Shown here: piece after piece, positions 1 to 10,249 of the stretch
Layout: every line of letters begins with the position of its first letter
Position numbering within the stretch: the stretch's first letter is position 1
Assembly: GCA_031292235.1 (NCBI GenBank)
Contig: JARLHM010000044.1
Span: forward strand, 1 to 38,069
Source: Syntrophaceae bacterium
GTDB lineage: Bacteria; Desulfobacterota; Desulfomonilia; Desulfomonilales; Desulfomonilaceae
DNA length: 38,069 nt
Direction of reading: 5' to 3'
Translations under genes and position numbers: made by a program
The notes under the pieces: generated by a model
Seen by the model: the letters and a program-made list of their open reading frames with translations, nothing else
Told to the model about the DNA's origin: nothing
Databases searched by the model: none

Positions 1-351
1 ATGCTCGCCATGTTTGGAGCTGAGCCTTCCCCGCCTCCAACTGTTCTACTCAAGGATCATGACCTGATAACTTTCGGAAAGGAATCGGTAAGAGTGATTC
101 ATACCCCTGGGCATACTCTGGGTGGAATATGCCTTTATTTTCCCGGACACGTGATCACAGGAGACACTCTTTTTGTAGGGGGAGTTGGCAGGACCGACCT
201 TCCTGGAGGTTCTTACCAGGTGCTCCAAAATTCGATCAGGAATAGGCTGTTCACACTTCCTGATGACACGATTGTTCTTCCCGGCCACAACTATGGGTCT
301 ACACCCACATCCACTATAGGCCGCGAGAAGAGAGAGAACGGTTTCGTTTAG
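1..351 (+). CDS. MBL-fold hydrolase (glyoxalase II-like), C-terminal part; true start probably upstream of window
   Basis: HTPGHTLGGICLYFPGHVITGDTLFVGGVGRTDLPGG and VLPGHNYG motifs typical of GloB-like MBL proteins; ORF begins at base 1. Confidence 0.85.
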   Translation: MLAMFGAEPSPPPTVLLKDHDLITFGKESVRVIHTPGHTLGGICLYFPGHVITGDTLFVGGVGRTDLPGGSYQVLQNSIRNRLFTLPDDTIVLPGHNYGSTPTSTIGREKRENGFV

Positions 352-420
352 ATTTTCAAAGATGTTCCATCCTAATGAACCAGTTGTTATTTTTCGTCTA
401 CCTCCAAGTCAAGATACGTC

Positions 421-1218
421 ATGTGCTTGATTTTACTTTCATTTAACAGTCACTCTCGCTACCGGCTGGTTTTGGCCGCTAACCGGGATGAGTTTTATGA
501 TAGACCCACTGCGCCCGCGGATTTCTGGGAGGATGAACTCAACGTGCTGGCCGGCAGAGACATGAAACATGGTGGAACATGGTTAGGTATTACCAAAACC
601 GGGCGAATAGCAGCGCTCACAAATTTCCGTAATCCTTCCAACAGAAAAAACAGTGCGCTCTCTAGGGGCCATTTGGTTAGCGATTTTCTGAAATGTCGGG
701 ATAAGCCTCTTAAATATTATCAAAGGCTTGTGACCACAGCACATAATTACAATGATTTTAGCTTATTATTTGGAAATCAAGATCAAATCCATTTTATGTC
801 AAGCCAATCGGGAAAATTCCAAAGTCTGACAGCGGGAACATACGGATTAAGCAATCATTTGTTGGATACTCCCTGGCCTAAAGTGAAAATGGGCCGGGAC
901 ACTCTCCGTCAGCTCATTTCCAAGGATGAGGAGATTTGGCCGGAAGCGATTTTTGAGATTCTTACTGATAAAAAACGTCCCGACGATGAATTTCTTCCAG
1001 ATACAGGAGTAGGCTTGGAGTGGGAGCGGATTCTTGCCCCAATATTTATCACAAGTTCCATCTATGGCACTCGTTCGTCTACGGTTTTATTGATTGATTT
1101 AGAAAACAAGGTAACTTTTATAGAAAGAAGTTACCACGGTCACGATCCTAGTCAGTTCACTGAGAAGAAATTTGAATTCAAGCTAAATTCTATAATCCTA
1201 CCCATGGCTTACAATTGA
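421..1218 (+). CDS. NRDE/TANGO2 family protein
   Basis: N-terminal MCLILLSF...LAANRDEFYDRPT...GGTWLGITKTGRIAALTNFRNP signature. Confidence 0.9.
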   Translation: MCLILLSFNSHSRYRLVLAANRDEFYDRPTAPADFWEDELNVLAGRDMKHGGTWLGITKTGRIAALTNFRNPSNRKNSALSRGHLVSDFLKCRDKPLKYYQRLVTTAHNYNDFSLLFGNQDQIHFMSSQSGKFQSLTAGTYGLSNHLLDTPWPKVKMGRDTLRQLISKDEEIWPEAIFEILTDKKRPDDEFLPDTGVGLEWERILAPIFITSSIYGTRSSTVLLIDLENKVTFIERSYHGHDPSQFTEKKFEFKLNSIILPMAYN

Positions 1219-1349
1219 AATTATCGACTATTCGGACCTGTTTTAGAAGATGGGCGAACCTGGAAGACGTGGACCCGACGTTGCATGCAAACTTGACGGT
1301 AGCTCGTCATGAAATTGAGAAGCTTTATCTTGACCTGAGAAAGTTGTAA
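1215..1349 (+). CDS. possible 44-aa small protein, TTG start overlapping the upstream stop
   Basis: Open frame LKLSTIRTCFRRWANLEDVDPTLHANLTVARHEIEKLYLDLRKL*, starting in a TTGA overlap with the NRDE stop; below the size cutoff of the supplied track. Confidence 0.25.
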   Translation: MKLSTIRTCFRRWANLEDVDPTLHANLTVARHEIEKLYLDLRKL

Positions 1350-1423
1350 AGAACGGCGTCTAAAAGCGGATTTCTGTTTTGGCTTCCCTTTGAAAGATTG
1401 CGTAAGAGGAGGTTGTCATAGCT

Positions 1424-1648
1424 ATGGATAAGTGTTACAGACATCCGGATCGTCCGGGGAATTATTTTTGCCAAAAAGATGGAAACCACATGTGCGAGGA
1501 ATGCGCGTGTTGTCACAGCCCTAACATTTATTGTCAATACAGGGGCGCGTGTGTCATCAACATGCTAATCAAACAAGGAGAAATAACCCCTTGTGCAGAC
1601 AAACCGAACGACGAACAGGAAGGGCAGGACGAAAAAATGTCGGCATGA
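1424..1648 (+). CDS. small Cys-rich putative zinc-binding protein (B-box-like)
   Basis: CYRHPDRPGNYFCQKDGNHMCEECACCHSPNIYCQYRGAC; regularly spaced Cys/His. Confidence 0.6.
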   Translation: MDKCYRHPDRPGNYFCQKDGNHMCEECACCHSPNIYCQYRGACVINMLIKQGEITPCADKPNDEQEGQDEKMSA

Positions 1649-1735
1649 GGGTGACAATTCATCCAAGTGTGCACATATGTACAGATTGGTCGTACATTGG
1701 TCATGCCAATGAGGCGATTACTTAATTATATCTGA

Positions 1736-3336
<1,601 letters not shown>

Positions 3337-3434
3337 ACAGTGCTAAACTAAAGTACACCAATTATGGAGAAATAAGGCCGCTACTTTCGGTGGTCTATCG
3401 ATGCTGTTTTTCATTAGTATTGGGAGGCTCAGAT

Positions 3435-3845
3435 ATGCAGATTAGAGAAAAGATCGCTTTTTGCCTTTTAGTAGTTTTTTCAGCTACATTGATGGTTGGG
3501 CTTGCTTTTGCCGCCAACAAGGCCCCTGAAGGGGACATCAGCATTCATTCCGGGGACGTTTTCAAGAATTTCAAGCAAGGTCCGGTTCTTTTCCCACATG
3601 CCAAACACAAAGCCTTGAAATGTACAGACTGTCACCATGAGTACAAAGATGGAAAGAACGTATGGCAGGAAGGCCAAGAAGTAAAGAAATGCGCAACTTG
3701 CCATAAACTGGAAGCCGACGGAAAGATCGTAAAACTCGAAAAGGCTTATCATGACAAGTGCCAGACCTGTCACAAAAAATTCAAGAATGAAAACAAACCG
3801 ACTGGCCCCGTGACTTGCGCCAAATGTCACCAGAAAAAGAAATAG
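3435..3845 (+). CDS. tetraheme class III cytochrome c3, secreted
   Basis: Signal peptide MQIREKIAFCLLVVFSATLMVGLAFA; four CxxCH motifs (CTDCH, CATCH, CQTCH, CAKCH) with extra His; internal ATG at 3435 preferred over the track start 3390. Confidence 0.9.
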   Translation: MQIREKIAFCLLVVFSATLMVGLAFAANKAPEGDISIHSGDVFKNFKQGPVLFPHAKHKALKCTDCHHEYKDGKNVWQEGQEVKKCATCHKLEADGKIVKLEKAYHDKCQTCHKKFKNENKPTGPVTCAKCHQKKK

Positions 3846-3892
3846 GCAGACCGGTTCTTCCGAATTAACGTCTAATCGATTTTGTCTCTTTG

Positions 3893-3930
3893 AAAGGGTT
3901 TCTTCTAAATGAAGAGGCCCTTTTTGTTTT
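3893..3930 (+). terminator. Rho-independent terminator after cytochrome c3
   Basis: AAAGGGTTTCTTC-TAAAT-GAAGAGGCCCTTT (two G-U pairs) followed by a T-rich tract. Confidence 0.85.
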
Positions 3931-4047
3931 TGTGAATGTTCTTGACCAACCTCTGAATATAGATGTAATAATACCGTCTGTTTTTTACGGCCGACCAATT
4001 CCCCATTGAATTCAAATATAGCGCACGGTAAGTCAAGGAGTTGAAAG

Positions 4048-5751
4048 ATGATTTCAGGCAATAAACTGTTAAAAAAGTCCGCCATACCGCTTATTACCGC
4101 ATTATTTGTAGGGCTCTGTGGGTTGTTTTTCATAGGTCCTGATCGGTCAGGTTTTGCGGCCGATGCGGTCCCGACGGAAAACACCGAAAATAACGCTCAG
4201 CCGGCGGAGGCAAAACCATCCCCTGCGCCGGAACCCAAGGAAGTCGACAATCAAACATGCTTAGGATGTCACAATCCGGACATTCTTAATATGAGCAAGG
4301 AAGACCTTGCAGATCAGGTAAATGTCGGGGATAAGCCCGTCCCACCCAGGGTGAAACCTCCTTACGTATTTGGGGAACTTAATCTATCCATTGATGAGAA
4401 GAAGTTCGGAGATAGCATTCATAAGGATTTGATGTGTGTAAACTGCCACAAGGACATTCCGGATGTACCCCATAATCAACGTCTGGCGCCAGTCGATTGC
4501 AAGGAATGTCACGAAGACGCTGTGGAAAGTATGCAGACAAGCGCTCACGGGAAAAAGGCAGAGAATTCAGCGTCTTCGGTTTCTGGTGTCATTCAGGCCG
4601 GCGCTGATGGAAAAAAGGCTGGTCCCAAAGCTCCACCATGCGTAGGATGTCATAATGTTCATTACGGTCAGGCGCAATCGACATATGACAAAGAATTCAA
4701 GGGCAAGGTTTGTTTAAATTGCCACACGGCTTATGGCATGAATACCCTGAAACAACACAAAGGCCTGAACCAGCCTAAAATGCATATGAACATTGGGTGC
4801 CTCACTTGTCATCAGGGCGCCAAACCCGGAGTGCACAACATTCCTGCGGTAAAACTGAAGATGGTGAGTTGTGAAAATTGCCACTCCAAGTTTTCCGTAT
4901 TGTCAAAGACAAAACCAACTCCAACTAATCTGATGACATATATTCTGCAAACTCATTTTATCAATGCGGACCTTTTCAAGAGGTTCGGCTATGTCGTTGG
5001 AGCCAACCGCATTCCCATTCTAGATTTGCTTATCGTACTCGTTGTTTTAGGGACCTTCGCCTTGCCAGTTTTCCACGGTGGACTTAGAATTCTGACGAGG
5101 AGAAAAGGTTTTCATCACGGGGCCAGTGAAAAGATATATCTTCATCCGATATTTGAGCGCATCTGGCACTGGTTCCAAGCCCTATGTATAATAATGCTTA
5201 TAATCACCGGCGCCATTATTCATTGGCCTGAATCTTTCCACGGGCGCTTCAATTGGGCGGTTAATGTTCACAACTGGTTCGGTTGGGCTGCTGTCATAAC
5301 ATGGGCCTTGTGGTTTCTGTACGCGATACTCAGTGGTCGCATCAAACACTACATGCCCAAAAAGGGAGACATACCTGGTGGAATGATCAAACAGGCGAAA
5401 TTTTACGGGTACGGAATATTCAAGCATGAACCGCATCCTTATGCGCCCACAGAGGATAACAAATTTAATCCTCTGCAGAAAATCGCATATCTGAAATTTC
5501 AGTTGCTGTTAATGCCTCTTCTGCTAATTAGCGGTATCCTTTACATGTATCCGGAGACTTTCGGAGGATTCATTAAAGCTATTGGAGGCCTATGGGTTTT
5601 GGCCCTAATTCACTACATTCTAGGAGGTCTTTTCGCCGCCTTCTTGATAGCGCACCTGTATTTAGCCACAACTGGAGAAACAATTGGTGAGAATTTTAAG
5701 GCCATGATCTTCGGCTATGGCGCTAAAGAGGAGCACGGAGAGCACAAATAG
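4048..5751 (+). CDS. multiheme cytochrome c / cytochrome b561-type fusion membrane protein
   Basis: Seven CxxCH motifs (CLGCH, CVNCH, CKECH, CVGCH, CLNCH, CLTCH, CENCH), then a multi-TM domain with HPIFERIWHWFQALCIIMLIITGAIIHWP and HYILGGLFAAFLIAHLYLATTG (FdhI/HydC-like cytochrome b). Confidence 0.9.
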   Translation: MISGNKLLKKSAIPLITALFVGLCGLFFIGPDRSGFAADAVPTENTENNAQPAEAKPSPAPEPKEVDNQTCLGCHNPDILNMSKEDLADQVNVGDKPVPPRVKPPYVFGELNLSIDEKKFGDSIHKDLMCVNCHKDIPDVPHNQRLAPVDCKECHEDAVESMQTSAHGKKAENSASSVSGVIQAGADGKKAGPKAPPCVGCHNVHYGQAQSTYDKEFKGKVCLNCHTAYGMNTLKQHKGLNQPKMHMNIGCLTCHQGAKPGVHNIPAVKLKMVSCENCHSKFSVLSKTKPTPTNLMTYILQTHFINADLFKRFGYVVGANRIPILDLLIVLVVLGTFALPVFHGGLRILTRRKGFHHGASEKIYLHPIFERIWHWFQALCIIMLIITGAIIHWPESFHGRFNWAVNVHNWFGWAAVITWALWFLYAILSGRIKHYMPKKGDIPGGMIKQAKFYGYGIFKHEPHPYAPTEDNKFNPLQKIAYLKFQLLLMPLLLISGILYMYPETFGGFIKAIGGLWVLALIHYILGGLFAAFLIAHLYLATTGETIGENFKAMIFGYGAKEEHGEHK

Positions 5752-5813
5752 CGGCCAACAATATAAACCCAGCCCTTTCTATAAGCTTATCTTATAGGGC
5801 CTGAAAACAGCAT

Positions 5814-5850
5814 GAGCTGACTGGTATAGACACCAGTCAGCTCTTTTAAT
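5814..5850. terminator. strong intrinsic terminator between convergent genes
   Basis: 12-bp stem GAGCTGACTGGT-ATAGAC-ACCAGTCAGCTC followed by TTTTAATTT. Confidence 0.9.
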
Positions 5851-5868
5851 TTCTACTGCTTAAATGAA

Positions 5869-7311
5869 TTAGTTTTTTCTGAAAGATCCCTGGATTAATT
5901 CCGTCCAGTTATCATCACCGGATGTAGGCGGGGCTGCAATTTGAGGTAAAGTCTTGATTTGATTCTGTCTGCTCAACCCAAAGAACAGACTCAATTCTCT
6001 AGTTATGGGTGTATCTCTAAGATCGACTATTCTGAGGAACCTGCCCAAATTCAAATCCCACCAATCATTCTTTACCGGTATAATTTCGGGCACTTTCCAG
6101 TGGCTTCCCTTAGCGGCGTCCCATGTGTATTCAGCAAAAGGCCAGAAACGATATTTGGCGTAGACAAGTAGTCCTTTTCTGTAACGTTTTTGTATTGCGC
6201 TCATGAAAAAGAATTTTCGCTCTGTCACGATTTCATCCGTGGCCAGGGATATATAGTCATCAGTGCTTGAAGATGAGGTCCCTGAGCGCCTATCCTTTTT
6301 GGATGAATAAAAAAGAAAGCTGAATTCTTCTATCCCTCCACCATATCCGTAGGTGAACAAAGGTCTGAAAGAATACCGCTGATGCCCTGAGGCGTAATGC
6401 TTGTAGTAAGCAAATAGTGGCCACAAAAGATCAAGGTTGTAATCGTAATTGGTCTGGCGGCAGACATAAAGGGGAAATGGCAGGGCCTTTAACGAAGTCC
6501 ACTGCTCCTGTCCCATGTATTTGTCGGTAATTTGAAAAAATGGCCATAAAAGGAACCTGTTATTATAGTCATTTCGGATGTGATCCCTTCCAAATAGAGG
6601 CCAAACCTTTAATGTAGACCTGTGTTGACTATTGGCATAGGTAATCAGTGGCCATAAAAACCTGTACGTCTTGGCCTCGTCATCTTCACTTTCGTAATAA
6701 AGGGGAAACAGGAAAAACATGTTTCGATCTACGCCGAATCTTCGATAGCTATAACCATAGAAAGGGAAAAAACCTGAATAATCCTGGCCCATGTCGGATC
6801 GACCTTTGTACATGGTCAGGAATCTAGTGTAATAGTCAAAGGGAGGTATTTTTGACCACCGACTTTCGAATAGTGGAATAATCTTAATCTTCTTGTTAAA
6901 TTTTGAATCTTCTTTGAACGCCAAAGGATAGAGAATGTCGAGTCTTTCAAAGAGACCCGGAACTTTCGATCTCATAAAAAACGGAGGAAAGCCCCAAGTC
7001 TTGCCCACGCGCCAGGTTCGTCGATCCGCGGTCGGGTCCATGGACCTGATTATAGAATCAGGATCGACCGCAAAAAAACCACTCGGCCTGGTAAACTTTA
7101 TATAATCATAAATTGCGCCATGAGCTGAAGATGTGGCGCCAATGACCAGGACCGCAGGTAAGATTGAGTAAATGATCCGAAGAAAAGTCCCCAGTGAACG
7201 GACAAAGATAGAGCGCTCTGTCCTCCCCTGCGTGAGATCGGAGAAAGGTCGTTCATCAGGTCTCGCAGGCTCCTTAGTTAAGGCCTTACGTTTAGTGGCG
7301 GGAAGGCCCAT
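5869..7311 (-). CDS. uncharacterised protein with recurring aromatic 'WPLF/WPFF' repeats, last gene of MCE/Mla-type operon
   Basis: 480-aa ORF with repeated FLWPLI, LKVWPLFG, FLLWPFFQ, LLWPLFAYYKH, FRPLFTYGYGG; 8 bp downstream of the mlaD-like gene on the same strand. Confidence 0.8.
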   Translation of the reverse strand: MGLPATKRKALTKEPARPDERPFSDLTQGRTERSIFVRSLGTFLRIIYSILPAVLVIGATSSAHGAIYDYIKFTRPSGFFAVDPDSIIRSMDPTADRRTWRVGKTWGFPPFFMRSKVPGLFERLDILYPLAFKEDSKFNKKIKIIPLFESRWSKIPPFDYYTRFLTMYKGRSDMGQDYSGFFPFYGYSYRRFGVDRNMFFLFPLYYESEDDEAKTYRFLWPLITYANSQHRSTLKVWPLFGRDHIRNDYNNRFLLWPFFQITDKYMGQEQWTSLKALPFPLYVCRQTNYDYNLDLLWPLFAYYKHYASGHQRYSFRPLFTYGYGGGIEEFSFLFYSSKKDRRSGTSSSSTDDYISLATDEIVTERKFFFMSAIQKRYRKGLLVYAKYRFWPFAEYTWDAAKGSHWKVPEIIPVKNDWWDLNLGRFLRIVDLRDTPITRELSLFFGLSRQNQIKTLPQIAAPPTSGDDNWTELIQGSFRKN

Positions 7312-7319
7312 GGGGCTCC

Positions 7320-8348
7320 TTATCTGAAGATCGACCCGAGGATTATCGCTAAGGTGCTTATAGGTGTGACTTCCGAAACGTCCTCCGCTGTTTTGTTCAT
7401 GTTCCGGATTGCGCGACGAGCCTCAAAATACATTTCCGGATCGTTGATCAATTTCCCTACAGTCCCGGGACCATACTGAATTCTATTGGATATTCCCCTG
7501 ACGTCTCGAACCAGGGCGTGAGCGTCCCGATATAGAGATTCATCACTTACAAGCTTGCCCAAGGTACCTCGGCCTGAACGGACATCCGTAGTAAGGGCGT
7601 CCAGATCATTGGCCAGTTTGTCGAACTTGACCCCAGTCTTGTCGATGCCCTTGGAAAATGATTCAAAATTGGTGACCAATTGGTTAACCTTGTTTTTGTT
7701 CAGTGAAACAATTTCATTCATGCCTTTAGTAGCCGAGTCCGTGTTGTCTATGGTCTGATTTATCTTGTCCTTGTTCTTGGTCATAATATCTTTAGCCTCT
7801 TTCATGAGGACATCGGTATTGTTAATGATGTGATCTACTTTTTCCGAGCCTTTCTCGTCGACCAGTTGTTTCTTGGTCACTGAAGTAATCGCCTGCAGGT
7901 CTTGTGAAACAAGCGCCAGACTTTCAAACATTTTCTGCGTGTCCACTGGTTCGAACACCGACTTGATTTCTTCTCCGGGTTTGAGTTTCCGAGCATTTGG
8001 TTTCCCTGGCTCTATCACAAGGTATTTGTCACCAAGTAATCCTTTCGTTTTTACGAGGACCCGAGAACCTTCAGGGATCATATTCTTATAAGCGTCGTTA
8101 ATGATCATTGACACTGTCGCTTTTCCGGTTTCCTGGTCAAAAGTTATATCTTTAACCTGACCGACCTTTATGCCTGCGATCTGTACCTGGCTACCTTGCG
8201 CCAACCCTTCAACAGACGTGAAACTGGCTTTAAGATTAAAACCTTCCCTGAAACTGTAGTCCAGGACCTTGAACCACACATAAGCAAGGATCGCTACAGC
8301 GACTAAAAAGAACAAACCGACCCTAGCTTGAATGGGAAACTTGTCCAT
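7320..8348 (-). CDS. mlaD: MCE-domain/MlaD-like periplasmic lipid-transport protein
   Basis: N-terminal TM then LKASFTSVEGLAQGSQVQIAGIKVGQVKDITFD, typical MCE domain. Confidence 0.92.
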   Translation of the reverse strand: MDKFPIQARVGLFFLVAVAILAYVWFKVLDYSFREGFNLKASFTSVEGLAQGSQVQIAGIKVGQVKDITFDQETGKATVSMIINDAYKNMIPEGSRVLVKTKGLLGDKYLVIEPGKPNARKLKPGEEIKSVFEPVDTQKMFESLALVSQDLQAITSVTKKQLVDEKGSEKVDHIINNTDVLMKEAKDIMTKNKDKINQTIDNTDSATKGMNEIVSLNKNKVNQLVTNFESFSKGIDKTGVKFDKLANDLDALTTDVRSGRGTLGKLVSDESLYRDAHALVRDVRGISNRIQYGPGTVGKLINDPEMYFEARRAIRNMNKTAEDVSEVTPISTLAIILGSIFR

Positions 8349-8364
8349 AATCTGTTTGCCTTTC

Positions 8365-9111
8365 TCAATCGATCGCGATTGGGCCGTCTGGAGATCCTAA
8401 TAAAAACTGCTGGACTACTGGATCCGGGTTGGTCCTGAAACCCTCTGGCGTTCCTTGCGCGACGATTCTTCCTTGATGTAACATTATGACTTCATCCGAA
8501 ATAGCCATGACTCCCGTGATGTCATGACTAACGAGAAAGTAGGTAATCTCTCCGTCAATATGAGTGCTCTCGATGAGCCGGTAGATCGCTCCTCGAGTTA
8601 TGGGATCAAGGCCACTGGTAGGCTCATCAAAGAATACGAGGTCTGGGCCGAGCGCTAGTGCTCTTGCCAGGCCAACTCGTTTTCTCATGCCGCCGGAAAG
8701 CTCAGACGGATATTTGCTCCCATGACTTAAAAGTCCTACCAATTCAAGTTTTTGCGCAGCCTTATCCAATATTTCTTTTTCGCTGAGTTTAGTGTGTTCT
8801 CTCAAAGGGAACGCCACATTGTCCCTAACGGACATCGAATCAAAAAGAGCGCCGTCCTGGAACAATACCCCGAAGCGTCTTCTGATTCCGTTAAGCTCAG
8901 ATGTCCGCATTCCAACGATATCTGTGCCGTCAATCAGTATTCTGCCGGAGTCCGGTTGATCCAGACCGATCAAGTGACGTAACAGCAGGGATTTACCTGC
9001 TCCCGACCTTCCTATAAGCGTCGTTATAGACCCTTGTTTGACTTCGAAGCTTACGCCTCGGAGTACTTCCTGCTCAGCAAATCTTTTCTGAACATTATCA
9101 ACTTGGATCAT
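8365..9111 (-). CDS. mlaF: ABC transporter ATP-binding protein, MlaF-like
   Basis: Walker A GRSGAGKS, signature LSGGMRKRVGLARAL, Walker B DLVFFDEPTSGLDP. Confidence 0.95.
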   Translation of the reverse strand: MIQVDNVQKRFAEQEVLRGVSFEVKQGSITTLIGRSGAGKSLLLRHLIGLDQPDSGRILIDGTDIVGMRTSELNGIRRRFGVLFQDGALFDSMSVRDNVAFPLREHTKLSEKEILDKAAQKLELVGLLSHGSKYPSELSGGMRKRVGLARALALGPDLVFFDEPTSGLDPITRGAIYRLIESTHIDGEITYFLVSHDITGVMAISDEVIMLHQGRIVAQGTPEGFRTNPDPVVQQFLLGSPDGPIAID

Positions 9112-9142
9112 ACTTACTCACAAAAATTGTGGTGTTCCCGAA

Positions 9143-9931
9143 TCAAAACATAATTGTCGTCATGACATAATCTGAGAACAGAATTAGTACCGATGATAGC
9201 ACAACTGATTTAGTCGTGGCTACCCCAACACCTCGCGACCCTCCGCTGGCGTTATAGCCTTTGAAACACGCCACCAGAGACAGAATAAAGCCAAAAACAA
9301 AAGCTTTGATAAGGCCTTGTGTAACGTCGTTAGGCGTCATGTAGTCCTTAATGCCTGACATGAAAGCGCCCGCGTCAATGTGCAGGTATTCCGTTGATAT
9401 GATATAGGCTCCAACCATTCCGGAAAATCCAAAAACCACCGATAGAAAAGGCAGCGTTAGAGTTGTAGCGATAATACGGGGAGATACAAGGTATTGAATC
9501 GGCGCTACCGCCATACTGGAAATGGCGTCAATCTGCTGCGTGTTACGCATGCTGCCAAGCTCCGCTGTCATTGCCGATCCGACCCTTCCGACAACCATGA
9601 GACCAGTCAATACGGGACCTAATTCTCTTGCCAACGCCAAAGCGGTCGTGGCCCCAACCAGCGATCCCGCCCCGTAACGGCTCATGCCGTTATATCCCTG
9701 TAGGGCGCTGACCATTCCCGTGAACGCCCCTGTCATGACTATTAACATTCCAGATTGGACGCCAACAAAATCCATCTGTCTGAATATCTCCCGAACGCGG
9801 TATGGCGGTTTAGACGTCCAATAAATAAATGATCCCAGAAACATTAGTATTCCACCGAATTCAGCGAGCCAGTCCTGAGTGGTTTCAAGTATTCCCGTGA
9901 TAGACGATTCCAGAAAGTTGTCTGACCGCAT
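9143..9931 (-). CDS. mlaE: MlaE-family ABC transporter permease
   Basis: ALARELGPVLTGLMVVGRVGSAMTAELGSMRNTQQIDAISSMAVAPIQYLVSPRI, hallmark MlaE segment. Confidence 0.95.
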   Translation of the reverse strand: MRSDNFLESSITGILETTQDWLAEFGGILMFLGSFIYWTSKPPYRVREIFRQMDFVGVQSGMLIVMTGAFTGMVSALQGYNGMSRYGAGSLVGATTALALARELGPVLTGLMVVGRVGSAMTAELGSMRNTQQIDAISSMAVAPIQYLVSPRIIATTLTLPFLSVVFGFSGMVGAYIISTEYLHIDAGAFMSGIKDYMTPNDVTQGLIKAFVFGFILSLVACFKGYNASGGSRGVGVATTKSVVLSSVLILFSDYVMTTIMF

Positions 9932-10249
9932 CCTAAGTCTTTCGATAAATCAAGAATGTATTTTTGGTTTAACTTCAGTGAATAACTGATAAACCACATT
10001 TACCTAAAAGCAGTTACAGCAATTGGTTCGTGTTGATTCTAATATATACTGTTAATAAAAGTCAATATCTTAATGAAAATATGAAGCTATATATTCATAA
10101 TACCTATAACGCCATGACTTCATCCCACAACTTGCCATGTCCTTTGGAAATTAATAAAAACAGATTGCGGCGCCCAAGCGCCGGTGATATGTTTACGCTC
10201 CTCTAAAAGGGGTTACAGAATCAACAGACATATAAGATGAGGAATTGCC

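Noticed and set aside
3480-4184. 234-aa minus-strand ORF
   Set aside because: Antisense to the cytochrome c3 gene and the start of the c/b fusion; the plus-strand frames have clear heme motifs and signal peptides.
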